Positions 29,442-37,952 of a DNA stretch of 39,775 nucleotides are shown here, piece by piece; position 1 is the stretch's first letter, and every line of letters starts with the position of its first letter. The notes below the pieces were generated by a model. It made no database searches and was not told the DNA's origin. It saw nothing but the letters and a program-made list of their open reading frames with translations. The stretch covers positions 1 through 39,775 of the forward strand of contig JAZODR010000003.1 of NCBI GenBank assembly GCA_045597125.1, given 5' to 3'. The position numbers and the translations under genes were made by a program. The stretch is from RGIG5579 sp045597125 (GTDB lineage Bacteria; Bacillota; Clostridia; Oscillospirales; SIG627).

Positions 29442-30818
29442 ATGGAATATCGTATTGAACACGACTCAATGGGTGAAGTAAAGGTCCCCGCTGACAAATA
29501 TTGGGCAGCGCAGACCGAAAGAAGCCACGAAAATTTTAAGATTGGTGTAGGTATTGAAACCATGCCCCGTGAAATCACCCGTGCATTCGGTGTATTGAAA
29601 AAGGCAGCTGCCATCGCAAATCACGCGCTGAAGCCCGAAAAGATGACCGATGAAAAGCTTTCTGCCATCAAGACCGCTTGCGACGAAGTTATGAACGGTG
29701 CGCTGAACGACCACTTCCCCTTGGTTGTATGGCAGACCGGTTCCGGCACCCAGTCCAATATGAACGCAAACGAGGTTATTGCCAACCGCGGCAACGAGAT
29801 TGCAGGTGCAAAGCTTCTTCACCCCAATGATGATATCAATATGTCTCAGAGCTCCAATGACACCTTCCCTACCGCAATGCACATTGCAGCAGTAGAGATT
29901 ATTGAGGACAAGCTCTTCCCCGCTATGGATTTGCTCATTTCCACCTTTGTTCGTCTGGAAAAGGAAAACGAAGGCATCGTAAAGAGCGGCAGAACTCACT
30001 TGCAGGATGCTACCCCCATTCAGTTCTCTCAGGAAATCTCCGGTTGGAGATCCAGCCTTGAAAAAGACAAAGAACTTTTGAAAGCTTCTCTGGTTCACCT
30101 TCGCGAGCTTGCTTTGGGCGGCACCGCAGTAGGTACCGGTCTGAACGCTCCCAAGGGCTTTGACGCAAAGGTTGCCGAGGCTGTTTCCGAAATCACCGGA
30201 AAAACCTTCGTTACCGCTGAGAATAAGTTCCATGCTCTTACCTCCAAAGATGAATTGGTATTCGCTCACGGCGCTCTGAAGGCTTTGGCTGCCGATATGA
30301 TGAAGATTGCAAACGACATTCGCTGGCTTGCCAGCGGTCCCAGACTGGGTATCGGCGAAATCTTCATTCCCGAGAATGAACCCGGCTCCTCCATTATGCC
30401 CGGCAAGGTAAATCCCACCCAGTGCGAGGCTGTTACCATGGTAGCCGTTCAGGTTATGGGCAACGACGTAGCAGTTGGTATGGCGGCTTCTCAGGGCAAC
30501 TTTGAGCTGAATGTATTTATGCCCGTTTGCATCTACAACTTCCTCCAGTCTGCTCGTCTTCTGGCCGAATCCATCGTATCTTTCAACGACAATTGCGCTG
30601 TTGGTATCACCGCAAATCGCGAAAAAATGCACGGCAACCTGCACAACTCCCTGATGCTGGTTACCGCACTGAACCCCTACATTGGCTACGAAAACGCTGC
30701 TAAGACTGCAAAGAAGGCCTTCAAGGAAAACATTTCTCTGAAAGAAGCTTGCGTAGCACTTGGCTTTTTGACCGCAGAAAGATTCGACGAGGTCTTCCAT
30801 CCCGAACAGATGGTATAA
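29442..30818 (+). CDS. fumC: Class II fumarate hydratase FumC
   Basis: Iron-independent fumarase, reversibly hydrating fumarate to malate. The 458-aa length fits the family. It opens MEYRIEHDSMGEVKVPADKYWAAQTERSHENFKIG and has NMNANEVIANR (106-116), SSNDTFPTAMHIA, GRTHLQDATPIQ with His186, and the signature GSSIMPGKVNPTQCE (315-329). The G and TQCE in this signature separate it from aspartase (usually A and VIPE). The ATG at 29442 has AAGGAGG eight bases upstream; an in-frame TTG at 29367 is in the promoter. First gene of the operon; the hdrB start follows after 23 bp. A second, unrelated fumarase begins at the other end of the same operon. Confidence 0.96.
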   Translation: MEYRIEHDSMGEVKVPADKYWAAQTERSHENFKIGVGIETMPREITRAFGVLKKAAAIANHALKPEKMTDEKLSAIKTACDEVMNGALNDHFPLVVWQTGSGTQSNMNANEVIANRGNEIAGAKLLHPNDDINMSQSSNDTFPTAMHIAAVEIIEDKLFPAMDLLISTFVRLEKENEGIVKSGRTHLQDATPIQFSQEISGWRSSLEKDKELLKASLVHLRELALGGTAVGTGLNAPKGFDAKVAEAVSEITGKTFVTAENKFHALTSKDELVFAHGALKALAADMMKIANDIRWLASGPRLGIGEIFIPENEPGSSIMPGKVNPTQCEAVTMVAVQVMGNDVAVGMAASQGNFELNVFMPVCIYNFLQSARLLAESIVSFNDNCAVGITANREKMHGNLHNSLMLVTALNPYIGYENAAKTAKKAFKENISLKEACVALGFLTAERFDEVFHPEQMV

Positions 30819-30841
30819 ATTTGAACCGAAAGGAAATGGCT

Positions 30842-31618
30842 ATGGTTTTTCAATATTATCCCGGCTGCACCCTGAAAACAAAGGCAAAAGAACTTGACCG
30901 CAAGGCAAAACTGGCTGCCAAGGCGCTGGGTGTTACTTTGAACGAAATTCCCGAGTGGCAATGCTGTGGCGGATGCTACCCCGTAGCGAAGGACGAAATT
31001 GCCACGAAACTGTCTGCCGTACGCGTTATGATGGCGGCAAAAGAAGCAGAAACTCCCGTAGTAACCGTTTGCTCCGCATGCCACAACGTCCTCAAGCGTG
31101 TCAATGCCGATATGAAAGAAGACGAGGTCATCCGTGACCGCGTGAATCGCTATCTGCAAAACGAAACTCCTTACGAGGGCGAAGGCGAAGTGCTTCACTT
31201 TATAGAAATGCTCCGTGATAAGGTTGGATTCGACAAGATTCGCCAAATGGTCAAAAAACCCTTGACCGGCAGAAAGATTGGCGCTTACTACGGTTGCCTT
31301 CTTCTCCGTCCCGGCAAAGTGATGGCTTTCGACGATCCTGAAAATCCCACCATCATCGAGGATTTTATTCGCGCTTTGGGTGCTGAGCCCGTAGTTTACC
31401 CCTATCGCAACGAGTGCTGCGGCGCTTATTTAACTTTGGAGGACAAAGTGGCTACCGCCAAGAAGTCTTCCGCGGTTCTTCACTCCGCCGCTGCAAATGG
31501 TGCGGAATGCGTAATCACCGCTTGTCCCCTTTGCCTGTATAACCTGCAAAAGAGCGGCGGCGAAATCCCCGCAATCTACTTTACCGAGCTCCTTTATGAA
31601 GCCCTGGGATTGGAATAA
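30842..31618 (+). CDS. hdrB: Heterodisulfide-reductase subunit B-like protein (HdrB), CCG-domain Fe-S protein
   Basis: A 258-aa protein with two CCG domains that in methanogens hold the two noncubane [4Fe-4S] clusters reducing the heterodisulfide. CCG1: Cys9 (YYPGC), Cys41-Cys42 (QCCGG), Cys77/Cys80 (CSAC). CCG2: Cys152 (YYGC), Cys192-Cys193 (ECCGA), Cys228/Cys231 (CPLC). All ligands are intact, so the clusters should form. In bacteria without coenzyme M the disulfide substrate is absent and HdrB serves other acceptors. The ATG at 30842 is preferred over 30836 because AAAGGA is better spaced. Followed by hdrC after 9 bp. Confidence 0.92.
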   Translation: MVFQYYPGCTLKTKAKELDRKAKLAAKALGVTLNEIPEWQCCGGCYPVAKDEIATKLSAVRVMMAAKEAETPVVTVCSACHNVLKRVNADMKEDEVIRDRVNRYLQNETPYEGEGEVLHFIEMLRDKVGFDKIRQMVKKPLTGRKIGAYYGCLLLRPGKVMAFDDPENPTIIEDFIRALGAEPVVYPYRNECCGAYLTLEDKVATAKKSSAVLHSAAANGAECVITACPLCLYNLQKSGGEIPAIYFTELLYEALGLE

Positions 31619-31627
31619 GGAGGAATT

Positions 31628-32014
31628 ATGGAACAGAAGCATTTAAGAGAAGATATTCTGCGCATGAGCGGTGTAAATCCCCGCAAGTGTATGAAATGCG
31701 GAAAATGCAGTGGTACCTGCCCCTCCTACGACGAAATGGAATTTCACCCCCATCAATTCGTTTACATGGTAGAAAACGGTGATCTTGAGCCCTTGATGGC
31801 TTCCAAAAGCATTTACAAGTGTTTAACTTGCTTTGCCTGCGTGGAGCGTTGTCCCCGTCAGGTGGAGCCCGCCAAGCTCATTGAAGCAGTAAGACTTGCC
31901 GTAATCCGTCAGCAAGGTCAAAATCACCTCAAACCCGACGATATTCCCGCTATGCTGGATGAAGATTTGCCGCAGCAGGCAATCGTCTCCGCAATGAGAA
32001 AATACGCAAAATAG
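31628..32014 (+). CDS. hdrC: Heterodisulfide-reductase subunit C-like protein (HdrC), 2x[4Fe-4S]
   Basis: A 128-aa iron-sulfur protein wiring HdrA to HdrB. Two cluster motifs: Cys21-Cys24-Cys27-Cys31 (CMKCGKCSGTCP) and Cys65-Cys68-Cys71-Cys75 (CLTCFACVERCP). Length and spacing match HdrC. ATG follows AAGGAGG after hdrB; hdrA starts 10 bp later. Confidence 0.93.
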   Translation: MEQKHLREDILRMSGVNPRKCMKCGKCSGTCPSYDEMEFHPHQFVYMVENGDLEPLMASKSIYKCLTCFACVERCPRQVEPAKLIEAVRLAVIRQQGQNHLKPDDIPAMLDEDLPQQAIVSAMRKYAK

Positions 32015-32024
32015 GAGGACGAAT

Positions 32025-34016
32025 ATGCAAAGAATCGGCGTTTTCGTTTGCTGGTGCGGTAGCAATATCGCCGCAACCGTTGATGTAAAAGCCGTCGCTG
32101 AAGCTCTCAGTAAAGAGCCCGGCGTGGTTTATTTCGAAGATTATCAGTATATGTGCTCCGAGGAAGGACAAAACAAGATCAAGAACGCCATCCGTGACTA
32201 TAAGCTCACCGGTGCCGTGGTCTGCTCCTGCTCTCCCCGTATGCACGAAAACACCTTCCGCAAGGCTGCCGCTGCCGCCGGAGTCAACTCCTTTATGGTA
32301 GAGATTGCCAACATCCGTGAGCAATGCTCCTGGATCCACAAGGATATGCAGAGCGCTACGGAAAAGGCCATTGTTCTCGGTAGAGCCGCCATTGCAAAGG
32401 TTCATCTGAACACTCCCCTGACCGCAGGGGAAAGCCCCGTTGTAAAACGCGCACTGGTCATCGGTGGCGGTATCGCAGGTATCCAGACTGCTCTGGATAT
32501 TGCAGATGCAGGCTTTGAAGTTGACATTGTGGAAAAGAAGCCTACCATCGGCGGCAAGATGAGCCAAATTGACAAAACCTTCCCCACTCTGGACTGCGCC
32601 GCTTGTATCCTGACCCCCAAAATGGTTGACGTAGCACAGAATGAAAAAATCCGTATTTTCTCCTTCAGTGAAGTAGATGCGGTAAAAGGTTTTGTAGGTA
32701 ATTTTAACGTATCCATCCGCCGAAAAGCAAGATACGTTGATGAGGTCAAATGTACAGGCTGCGGTCTTTGTACCGAAAAATGCCCCCAGAAGAAGGTTCC
32801 CAACGAATTCAATCTGGGTCTGGACCAAAGGAGAGCCATCTACATTCCTTTTGCTCAGGCAGTTCCCAAGGTTGCTACCATTGATCCCGACTACTGTACC
32901 ATGCTGAAAACCGGCAAGTGCGGTGTCTGCGCCAAGGTATGTGCCGCAGGTGCTATCGACTACAAGCAGAAGGATACCATCGTTGAAGAACAGTACGGAG
33001 CTATCGTCGTAGCTACCGGTTACAACCCCATCGAGCTGACAAAGTACGATGAGTTTGCTTATTCTCAGTCTCCCGATGTCATTACCTCTATGGAGTTCGA
33101 GCGTATTACCAATGCGGCAGGTCCTACCGGCGGTGTTCTGCTCCGTCCCTCTGACGGAGAGCATCCTCATAAGATTGTATTCGTTCAATGTGTAGGCAGC
33201 CGCGAAGACGGTGGTGGTTGCGGAAAGACCTACTGCTCCAAAATCTGCTGTATGTATACCGCAAAGCACGCAATGCTCACCCGTGAGAAATACCCCGATA
33301 CCGAAGTTTACGTATTCTACATTGACGTTCGTACCCCCGGTAAGAACTTTGATGAATTCTACCGCAGAGCGGTAGAGGAGTACGGTGTTCACTACATTAA
33401 GGGTATGGTCGGAAAAGTATCTCCCGAAAACGGAAAGCTGATGGTAAGAGCTTCCGATTTAATCGAAGGCAAGCAATTAACCATTGATGCAGATCTGGTG
33501 GTACTTGCCGCTGCCATCGAGCCCGATAAGTCCGCTCGTCCTTTGGCAACCATGCTGACCGCTTCTATGGATACCAACGACTTCTTTACCGAAGCACATC
33601 CCAAGCTCCGTCCCGTGGAAAGCCCTACTGCAGGTATTTTCCTGTCCGGTTGCTGCCAAGGACCCAAGGATATCCCCGAAACCGTTGCTCAAGCATCCGC
33701 TTGTGCCGCTAAAGTCATCGGTCTCCTTGCCAAAGATAGCTTGACCTGCAATGCATGTGTAGCGCATTCTGAAGAAATGCTCTGTAACGGATGCTCCACT
33801 TGTGAAAAAGTATGCCCTTACGGTGCCATTACTTATGAGGAGAAGGAATTCCGTATGCCTGACCGTACCACTAAGGTGCGCCGTGTGGCAAGTGTCAATC
33901 CTGCCGTATGCCAAGGCTGCGGTGCTTGTACCGTTGCTTGTCCCAGTGGTGCTATGGATCTCCACGGCTTCTCCAACAGACAAATTATGGCGGAGGTAGA
34001 TGCAATATGCAAATAG
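32025..34016 (+). CDS. hdrA: Heterodisulfide-reductase subunit A-like flavoprotein (HdrA), candidate electron-bifurcating centre
   Basis: A 663-aa FAD protein. The N-terminal domain (1-135, FVCWCGSN..., CSCSPRMHENTFRKA) precedes a Rossmann FAD motif GGGIAG (147-152). Inserted and C-terminal ferredoxin domains carry four cluster motifs: Cys243/246/249/253, Cys291/299/302/306, Cys587/590/593/597 and Cys629/632/635/639. The segment FVQCVGSREDGGGCGKTYCSKICCMYTAKHAM is typical of HdrA. In methanogens and in Desulfovibrio FlxABCD-HdrABC, the HdrA flavin splits electrons between a high-potential acceptor and ferredoxin. Its position between HdrBC and FlxD supports the same here. The stop overlaps flxD by 10 bp. 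Confidence 0.93.
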   Translation: MQRIGVFVCWCGSNIAATVDVKAVAEALSKEPGVVYFEDYQYMCSEEGQNKIKNAIRDYKLTGAVVCSCSPRMHENTFRKAAAAAGVNSFMVEIANIREQCSWIHKDMQSATEKAIVLGRAAIAKVHLNTPLTAGESPVVKRALVIGGGIAGIQTALDIADAGFEVDIVEKKPTIGGKMSQIDKTFPTLDCAACILTPKMVDVAQNEKIRIFSFSEVDAVKGFVGNFNVSIRRKARYVDEVKCTGCGLCTEKCPQKKVPNEFNLGLDQRRAIYIPFAQAVPKVATIDPDYCTMLKTGKCGVCAKVCAAGAIDYKQKDTIVEEQYGAIVVATGYNPIELTKYDEFAYSQSPDVITSMEFERITNAAGPTGGVLLRPSDGEHPHKIVFVQCVGSREDGGGCGKTYCSKICCMYTAKHAMLTREKYPDTEVYVFYIDVRTPGKNFDEFYRRAVEEYGVHYIKGMVGKVSPENGKLMVRASDLIEGKQLTIDADLVVLAAAIEPDKSARPLATMLTASMDTNDFFTEAHPKLRPVESPTAGIFLSGCCQGPKDIPETVAQASACAAKVIGLLAKDSLTCNACVAHSEEMLCNGCSTCEKVCPYGAITYEEKEFRMPDRTTKVRRVASVNPAVCQGCGACTVACPSGAMDLHGFSNRQIMAEVDAICK

Positions 34017-34444
34017 AAGAAAAGTTTGAACCCACCATCGTTGCCTTTTGCTGCAACTGGTGTTCCTATGCGGGTGCTGACCTTTCGGGTACCAACCGAC
34101 TTCAGTACCCTGCCAACGTAAAGATTATCCGCGTACCCTGCTCCTGCAGAGTAAACCCCATGTTCATCCTCCGTGCCTTTCAAAGAGGCGCAGACGGTGT
34201 AATTATCTGCGGATGCCATCCCGGTGACTGCCACTACACCACCGGTAACTACTATGCCCGTCGCCGTATGACCCTTTTGTTCTCTATGTTGAACTTCCTC
34301 GGAATCGAGAAAGAAAGAACCAGACTGGAATGGGTCAGCGCCGCAGAAGGCGCAAAGTTCGCCGCTACTATGAACGACTTTGTAGCAACCGTAACCAAAT
34401 TGGGCAAAAACCGTAGATTGGAGGATTTGAGATGCAACAAGTAA
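34007..34444 (+). CDS. flxD: MvhD/FlxD-like [2Fe-2S] adaptor subunit
   Basis: A 145-aa protein of the MvhD family that links HdrA to an electron-donating module. Motifs: CCNWCSYAGADLSGTNRLQYP (15-35), RVPCSCRVNP (43-51), and CGCHPGDCHYTTGNYYA (68-84), with cysteines Cys15/16/19/45/47/68/70/75. In methanogens the donor is hydrogenase MvhAG or formate dehydrogenase; here no hydrogenase or formate dehydrogenase catalytic gene is present, and the next genes are Flx-type flavin/Fe-S subunits. ATG with CGGAGG upstream, overlapping hdrA. Confidence 0.9.
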   Translation: MQIEEKFEPTIVAFCCNWCSYAGADLSGTNRLQYPANVKIIRVPCSCRVNPMFILRAFQRGADGVIICGCHPGDCHYTTGNYYARRRMTLLFSMLNFLGIEKERTRLEWVSAAEGAKFAATMNDFVATVTKLGKNRRLEDLRCNK

Positions 34445-35400
34445 TTCGTGAAAAAGCAAAAGAGCTTCTCTCCTCCGGCAAGGCACAGCGCGTCATCGGT
34501 TGGCGCGAGGGCGAATTCTTCTACGATCAGACTCCCGAGGTCTTTACCTGTCCCGAGGACGTAGAAAAGAATTTCGTGTACAACGGATTTTCCGGGGCAA
34601 ACCTTTCCAAGTATCTTGTAAAGGAAGCTGCAAAGGAAGGCGTTGTAGCCGTATTCCTGAAGCCCTGTGATACTTACTCCTTCAGTCAGCTTCTCAAGGA
34701 GCACCGCATCAAGAGAGAAAACGTTTATGCCGTAGGAATTCCTTGTGAGGGTAAACTGGATATCGAACAGATTCGTAAAGCGGGCATCCGCGGTATCACC
34801 TCCATCGAGGAAAATGATGAAGAGATTACCGTGAAAACCATTTACGGTGACAAGACCCTCTCCCGTGCTGATGCACTGGCAGAGCGCTGCAAGAATTGCA
34901 AGAGCAAAAAACACGTTTCCTACGACGAACTGTTGGGCGAGGAAGGCGAGGTTTTGGATTCTAACCGCTTTGATCAAGTGGAAGAGCTTGAAAAGATGAC
35001 TGCCGAGGAGCGCTTCGCTTTCTGGCAGGGCGAGCTTTCTCGCTGTATCCGCTGCAACGCTTGTCGCAATGTATGCCCCGCCTGCACCTGCGAAAAATGC
35101 GTATTTGACAATGCCGCTTCCGGCATTGAGAGCAAGGCTCCCGCTTCCTCCTTTGAGGAGCAGAACTTCCATATCATCCGCGCATTCCACGTAGCAGGAA
35201 GATGCACCGACTGCGGCGAATGTTCCCGCGTTTGTCCCCAGTCCATTCCCTTGCATCTTCTCAACCGTAAATTCATCAAGGATATCAACGAATTCTACGG
35301 CGAATATCAGGCAGGCGCCGACCCACAAGAAAAATATCCCTTGACAGCTTTCACCCAGGACGATATGGAACCGTCCGACGCTTTTACGAAGGGAGAGTAA
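34432..35400 (+). CDS. flxC: FlxC-like 4Fe-4S protein (electron-transfer subunit)
   Basis: A 322-aa iron-sulfur protein. The N-terminal part (about 1-150; LKPCDTYSFSQLLKEH, VGIPCEGKLD) is like the FrhB/FdhB-type domains. A cluster region with Cys205-Cys208-Cys211-Cys215 (CIRCNACRNVCP) and another with Cys258-Cys261-Cys264-Cys268 (CTDCGECSRVCP) lie in the C-terminal half; extra cysteines CACTCEKC (215-223) and CKNCKSKK (153-160) may bind more metal. Assignment as FlxC is by analogy to the Desulfovibrio flxABCD-hdrABC cluster and is less certain than the Hdr subunits. It overlaps flxD by 13 bp. Confidence 0.75.
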   Translation: MQQVIREKAKELLSSGKAQRVIGWREGEFFYDQTPEVFTCPEDVEKNFVYNGFSGANLSKYLVKEAAKEGVVAVFLKPCDTYSFSQLLKEHRIKRENVYAVGIPCEGKLDIEQIRKAGIRGITSIEENDEEITVKTIYGDKTLSRADALAERCKNCKSKKHVSYDELLGEEGEVLDSNRFDQVEELEKMTAEERFAFWQGELSRCIRCNACRNVCPACTCEKCVFDNAASGIESKAPASSFEEQNFHIIRAFHVAGRCTDCGECSRVCPQSIPLHLLNRKFIKDINEFYGEYQAGADPQEKYPLTAFTQDDMEPSDAFTKGE

Positions 35401-35404
35401 GAAA

Positions 35405-36418
35405 ATGAAGAAAATCCAAATTTCCAAACTCCCAGAGCTTCTCTCCGCCATCGCCGCTCAAAAAGAGTTGTATCTTCCCGTAGATACTAAGAGCGGTGCG
35501 GAATATAAAAAATATGAAGAAGGGGATGTGCTTTCCCAGGCTTGTAACACGAACAGAAGCGCCAAGGACTTTTTCTTCCCTCAAGTAGAAAATATGGCAG
35601 ACTTCAAGGTAGAAGGCAAGAAGATTGAAGTCATCGACACCCGCAAAGAGTGTGAAGATTTCGTTATTTTTGGTGCCCGCGCCTGCGATGTGAGAAGCTT
35701 CGACATTCTGGACAGAGTATTCCTTGCAGATCCCGTTGACACCTTCTATAAGAACAGACGTGAGCATTGTACCGTTGTATCCCTTGCTTGCCAAATGCCC
35801 GAAGAGACCTGCTTCTGCGGTACTTTCGGCATTGACGCGGCAAATCCCGCAGGCGATGTGACAGCTTGGAAGGTAGGCGAGGAAATGTATTTCCGCGCCA
35901 ATACCGAGAAGGGCGAAGCCCTTTTAGCTTCCCTGAATCTGGAAGACGGCGAAAAAGCAAAAGTCGAAGAAGAAATGACAAAGATTCGCCAGATTCTGGC
36001 TCTGCTTCCTATTCAGAATCTGAATACCAATCATTTCAAGGCAGAAAAATTGATGGAGCATTTCGCAGATCCCAAATGGAAAGAACTTTACAAGGCTTGT
36101 CTGGGATGCGGAACCTGCACCTTCGTTTGCCCCACCTGTCAGTGCTTTGACATCCGCGATTTCGATACGGGACACGGCATTCAGCGTTATCGCTGCTGGG
36201 ATTCCTGTATGTATTCCGATTTTACCCAGATGGCGGCTGATCAGCCCCGTCACACCCAGATGGAGCGTTTCCGTCAGAGATTTATGCACAAACTGGTGTA
36301 CTACCCCGCCAACAACGAAGGCATCTTCGGTTGCGTTGGTTGTGGCAGATGCCTGGCTAAATGTCCCATCAATATGAACATTGTAAAAGTAATCAAAGAG
36401 ATTGGAGGGGATAAATAA
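35405..36418 (+). CDS. flxB: FlxB / sulfhydrogenase-beta-like 4Fe-4S protein
   Basis: A 337-aa protein related to the HydB/AsrA-type Fe-S subunits. The N-terminal domain has FGARACDVRSFDILDRVF (89-106) and SLACQMPEETCFCGTFGIDAA (126-146), conserved in this group. Two cluster motifs are in the C-terminal half: Cys232-Cys235-Cys238-Cys242 (CLGCGTCTFVCP) and Cys310-Cys313-Cys316-Cys320 (CVGCGRCLAKCP). In this family the partner is an FAD/NAD-binding gamma-type protein, encoded next (flxA) with its ATG sharing one base with this stop (TAATG). The pair should accept electrons from NAD(P)H. Confidence 0.82.
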   Translation: MKKIQISKLPELLSAIAAQKELYLPVDTKSGAEYKKYEEGDVLSQACNTNRSAKDFFFPQVENMADFKVEGKKIEVIDTRKECEDFVIFGARACDVRSFDILDRVFLADPVDTFYKNRREHCTVVSLACQMPEETCFCGTFGIDAANPAGDVTAWKVGEEMYFRANTEKGEALLASLNLEDGEKAKVEEEMTKIRQILALLPIQNLNTNHFKAEKLMEHFADPKWKELYKACLGCGTCTFVCPTCQCFDIRDFDTGHGIQRYRCWDSCMYSDFTQMAADQPRHTQMERFRQRFMHKLVYYPANNEGIFGCVGCGRCLAKCPINMNIVKVIKEIGGDK

Positions 36419-37245
36419 TGGAAAGAGAAGCATTAATCCCCGAAATCGGTGTGGTAACCGATATTCGCATTGACACCCCCGATGTCAGAACCTTCCGCGT
36501 AGTCACTCCCGAGGGAAAAAAGCCCTTTGAGCATATTCCCGGTCAGTGTGCGATGCTCTCCATTCCCGGTGTGGGTGAGGCATTGTTCTCCATCACCTCC
36601 TCCCCTACCAATACCGAGTATATGGAATTTTCCATCAAGAAGTGCGGCTGTGTTACCAGTTTTCTCCACGCCATTGAACCCGGTCAGTACGTAACCATCC
36701 GCGGTCCTTACGGCAACGGCTTCCCCGTAGAAAGCGCCTTCAAAGGTAAAGATCTGCTCTTTGTAGCAGGCGGTATCGGTTTGGCTCCTCTCAGATCTGT
36801 TATCAACTACTGTCGTCACTACAGATCCAATTACGGCTCCATCGACATCGTGTACGGCTCCCGCTCTATGCAGGATTTGGTTGACTACAACGAAATTATG
36901 GAAGAATGGTGCAAGGAGGACGGCATTAACGTTCACCTGACCATTGACCGTGAGCAGCCCGAATGGAACGGCCACGTAGGCTTCGTTCCCAACTTCGTTA
37001 AAGAGTTGAATTTCGATACAAACAAGACCGCCGTTCTCTGCGGTCCGCCCATTATGATTAAATTCACCCTGGCAGGTCTGCAGGAGCTTGGCTTTGGCAA
37101 AGACCAAATCTACACCACCCTTGAGATGCGTATGAAATGCGGCATCGGCAAGTGCGGTAGATGCAATCTCGGTGATAAATTCATCTGCAAAGACGGTCCC
37201 GTCTTCCGCTTTGACCAGCTGGAAGAATTGCCGGACGAATATTAA
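36418..37245 (+). CDS. flxA: FlxA / sulfhydrogenase-gamma-like FAD and NAD(P)-binding oxidoreductase
   Basis: A 275-aa ferredoxin-NADP-reductase-fold protein (HydG/AsrB/PyrK-like). The FAD domain is at about 10-105 (ALFSITSSPTN), the NAD-binding part at about 110-225 (LLFVAGGIGLAPLRSVIN, VLCGPPIMIK), and a C-terminal four-Cys [2Fe-2S] site Cys241, Cys246, Cys249, Cys257 (MKCGIGKCGRCNLGDKFICKDGPVF). This is the entry point for NADH (or NADPH) into the FlxABCD-HdrABC assembly. ATG overlaps the flxB stop; frdB follows after 18 bp. Confidence 0.88.
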   Translation: MEREALIPEIGVVTDIRIDTPDVRTFRVVTPEGKKPFEHIPGQCAMLSIPGVGEALFSITSSPTNTEYMEFSIKKCGCVTSFLHAIEPGQYVTIRGPYGNGFPVESAFKGKDLLFVAGGIGLAPLRSVINYCRHYRSNYGSIDIVYGSRSMQDLVDYNEIMEEWCKEDGINVHLTIDREQPEWNGHVGFVPNFVKELNFDTNKTAVLCGPPIMIKFTLAGLQELGFGKDQIYTTLEMRMKCGIGKCGRCNLGDKFICKDGPVFRFDQLEELPDEY

Positions 37246-37263
37246 TGTCGAAAGGAAAGAACC

Positions 37264-37938
37264 ATGGAACAGAACGTAAATATTTTCCTGTACGGAAAGA
37301 AGTACTCCGTACCTGCAAATCTTACCATTATGAGCGCAATGGAATATGCCGGCTATCAGCTGGTTCGCGGATGCGGATGCCGTAACGGCTTCTGTGGCGC
37401 TTGCGCTACCGTATATCGCATCAAGGGCGACAGAGAATTGAAGGTTTGTCTGGCTTGTCAGACGAAAGTAGAAGACAATATGTACATTGCCACCCTTCCC
37501 TTCTTCCCCCTTGTAAAGGAAGTATATGATATTGAAAAGATTGCTCCCACCGAGCAGATTATGATGCAGCTTTACCCCGAAATTTACAGTTGCATCGGAT
37601 GCAATGCTTGTACCAAAGCATGTACTCAGGGCCTGAACGTGATGCAGTACATCGCATACGCTCAACGCGGTGAGTATGAGAAATGTGCAGAGGAAAGCTT
37701 CGACTGCGTTATGTGCGGCGTATGCTCCTCCCGTTGCCCCGCAGGCATCAGTCATCCTCAGGTAGCAATGCTGGCTCGCCGTCTCAACGGTAAGTATCTG
37801 GCTCCCGGATGCGGACATCTGGAAGATCGGGTCAAAGAAATCAATGACGGCACCTTCAAGGAACTTCTGGAAAACCTGATGCAGAAGCCCCTGGAAGAGC
37901 TGAAAGAGCTTTACAACAACCGCGAGATCGAGAAGTAA
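37264..37938 (+). CDS. frdB: Fumarate-reductase-type iron-sulfur subunit (2Fe-2S plus 2x4Fe-4S)
   Basis: A 224-aa Fe-S protein. An N-terminal plant-type [2Fe-2S] domain (Cys37, Cys39, Cys44, Cys47 in RGCGCRNGFCGACATVYR, Cys62) is followed by a ferredoxin domain with Cys110-Cys113-Cys116-Cys120 (CIGCNACTKACT) and Cys148-Cys151-Cys154-Cys158 (CVMCGVCSSRCP). The arrangement is of SdhB/FrdB type. Classical FrdB has one [3Fe-4S] in the second site; here all four cysteines are present in both motifs, pointing to two [4Fe-4S] clusters, though this is an inference. It is encoded right before the flavoprotein (14 bp) and after flxA, so it is the candidate bridge from the Hdr/Flx complex to the fumarate-reducing flavin. 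Confidence 0.85.
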   Translation: MEQNVNIFLYGKKYSVPANLTIMSAMEYAGYQLVRGCGCRNGFCGACATVYRIKGDRELKVCLACQTKVEDNMYIATLPFFPLVKEVYDIEKIAPTEQIMMQLYPEIYSCIGCNACTKACTQGLNVMQYIAYAQRGEYEKCAEESFDCVMCGVCSSRCPAGISHPQVAMLARRLNGKYLAPGCGHLEDRVKEINDGTFKELLENLMQKPLEELKELYNNREIEK

Positions 37939-37952
37939 GGAGGTAAGCGAAT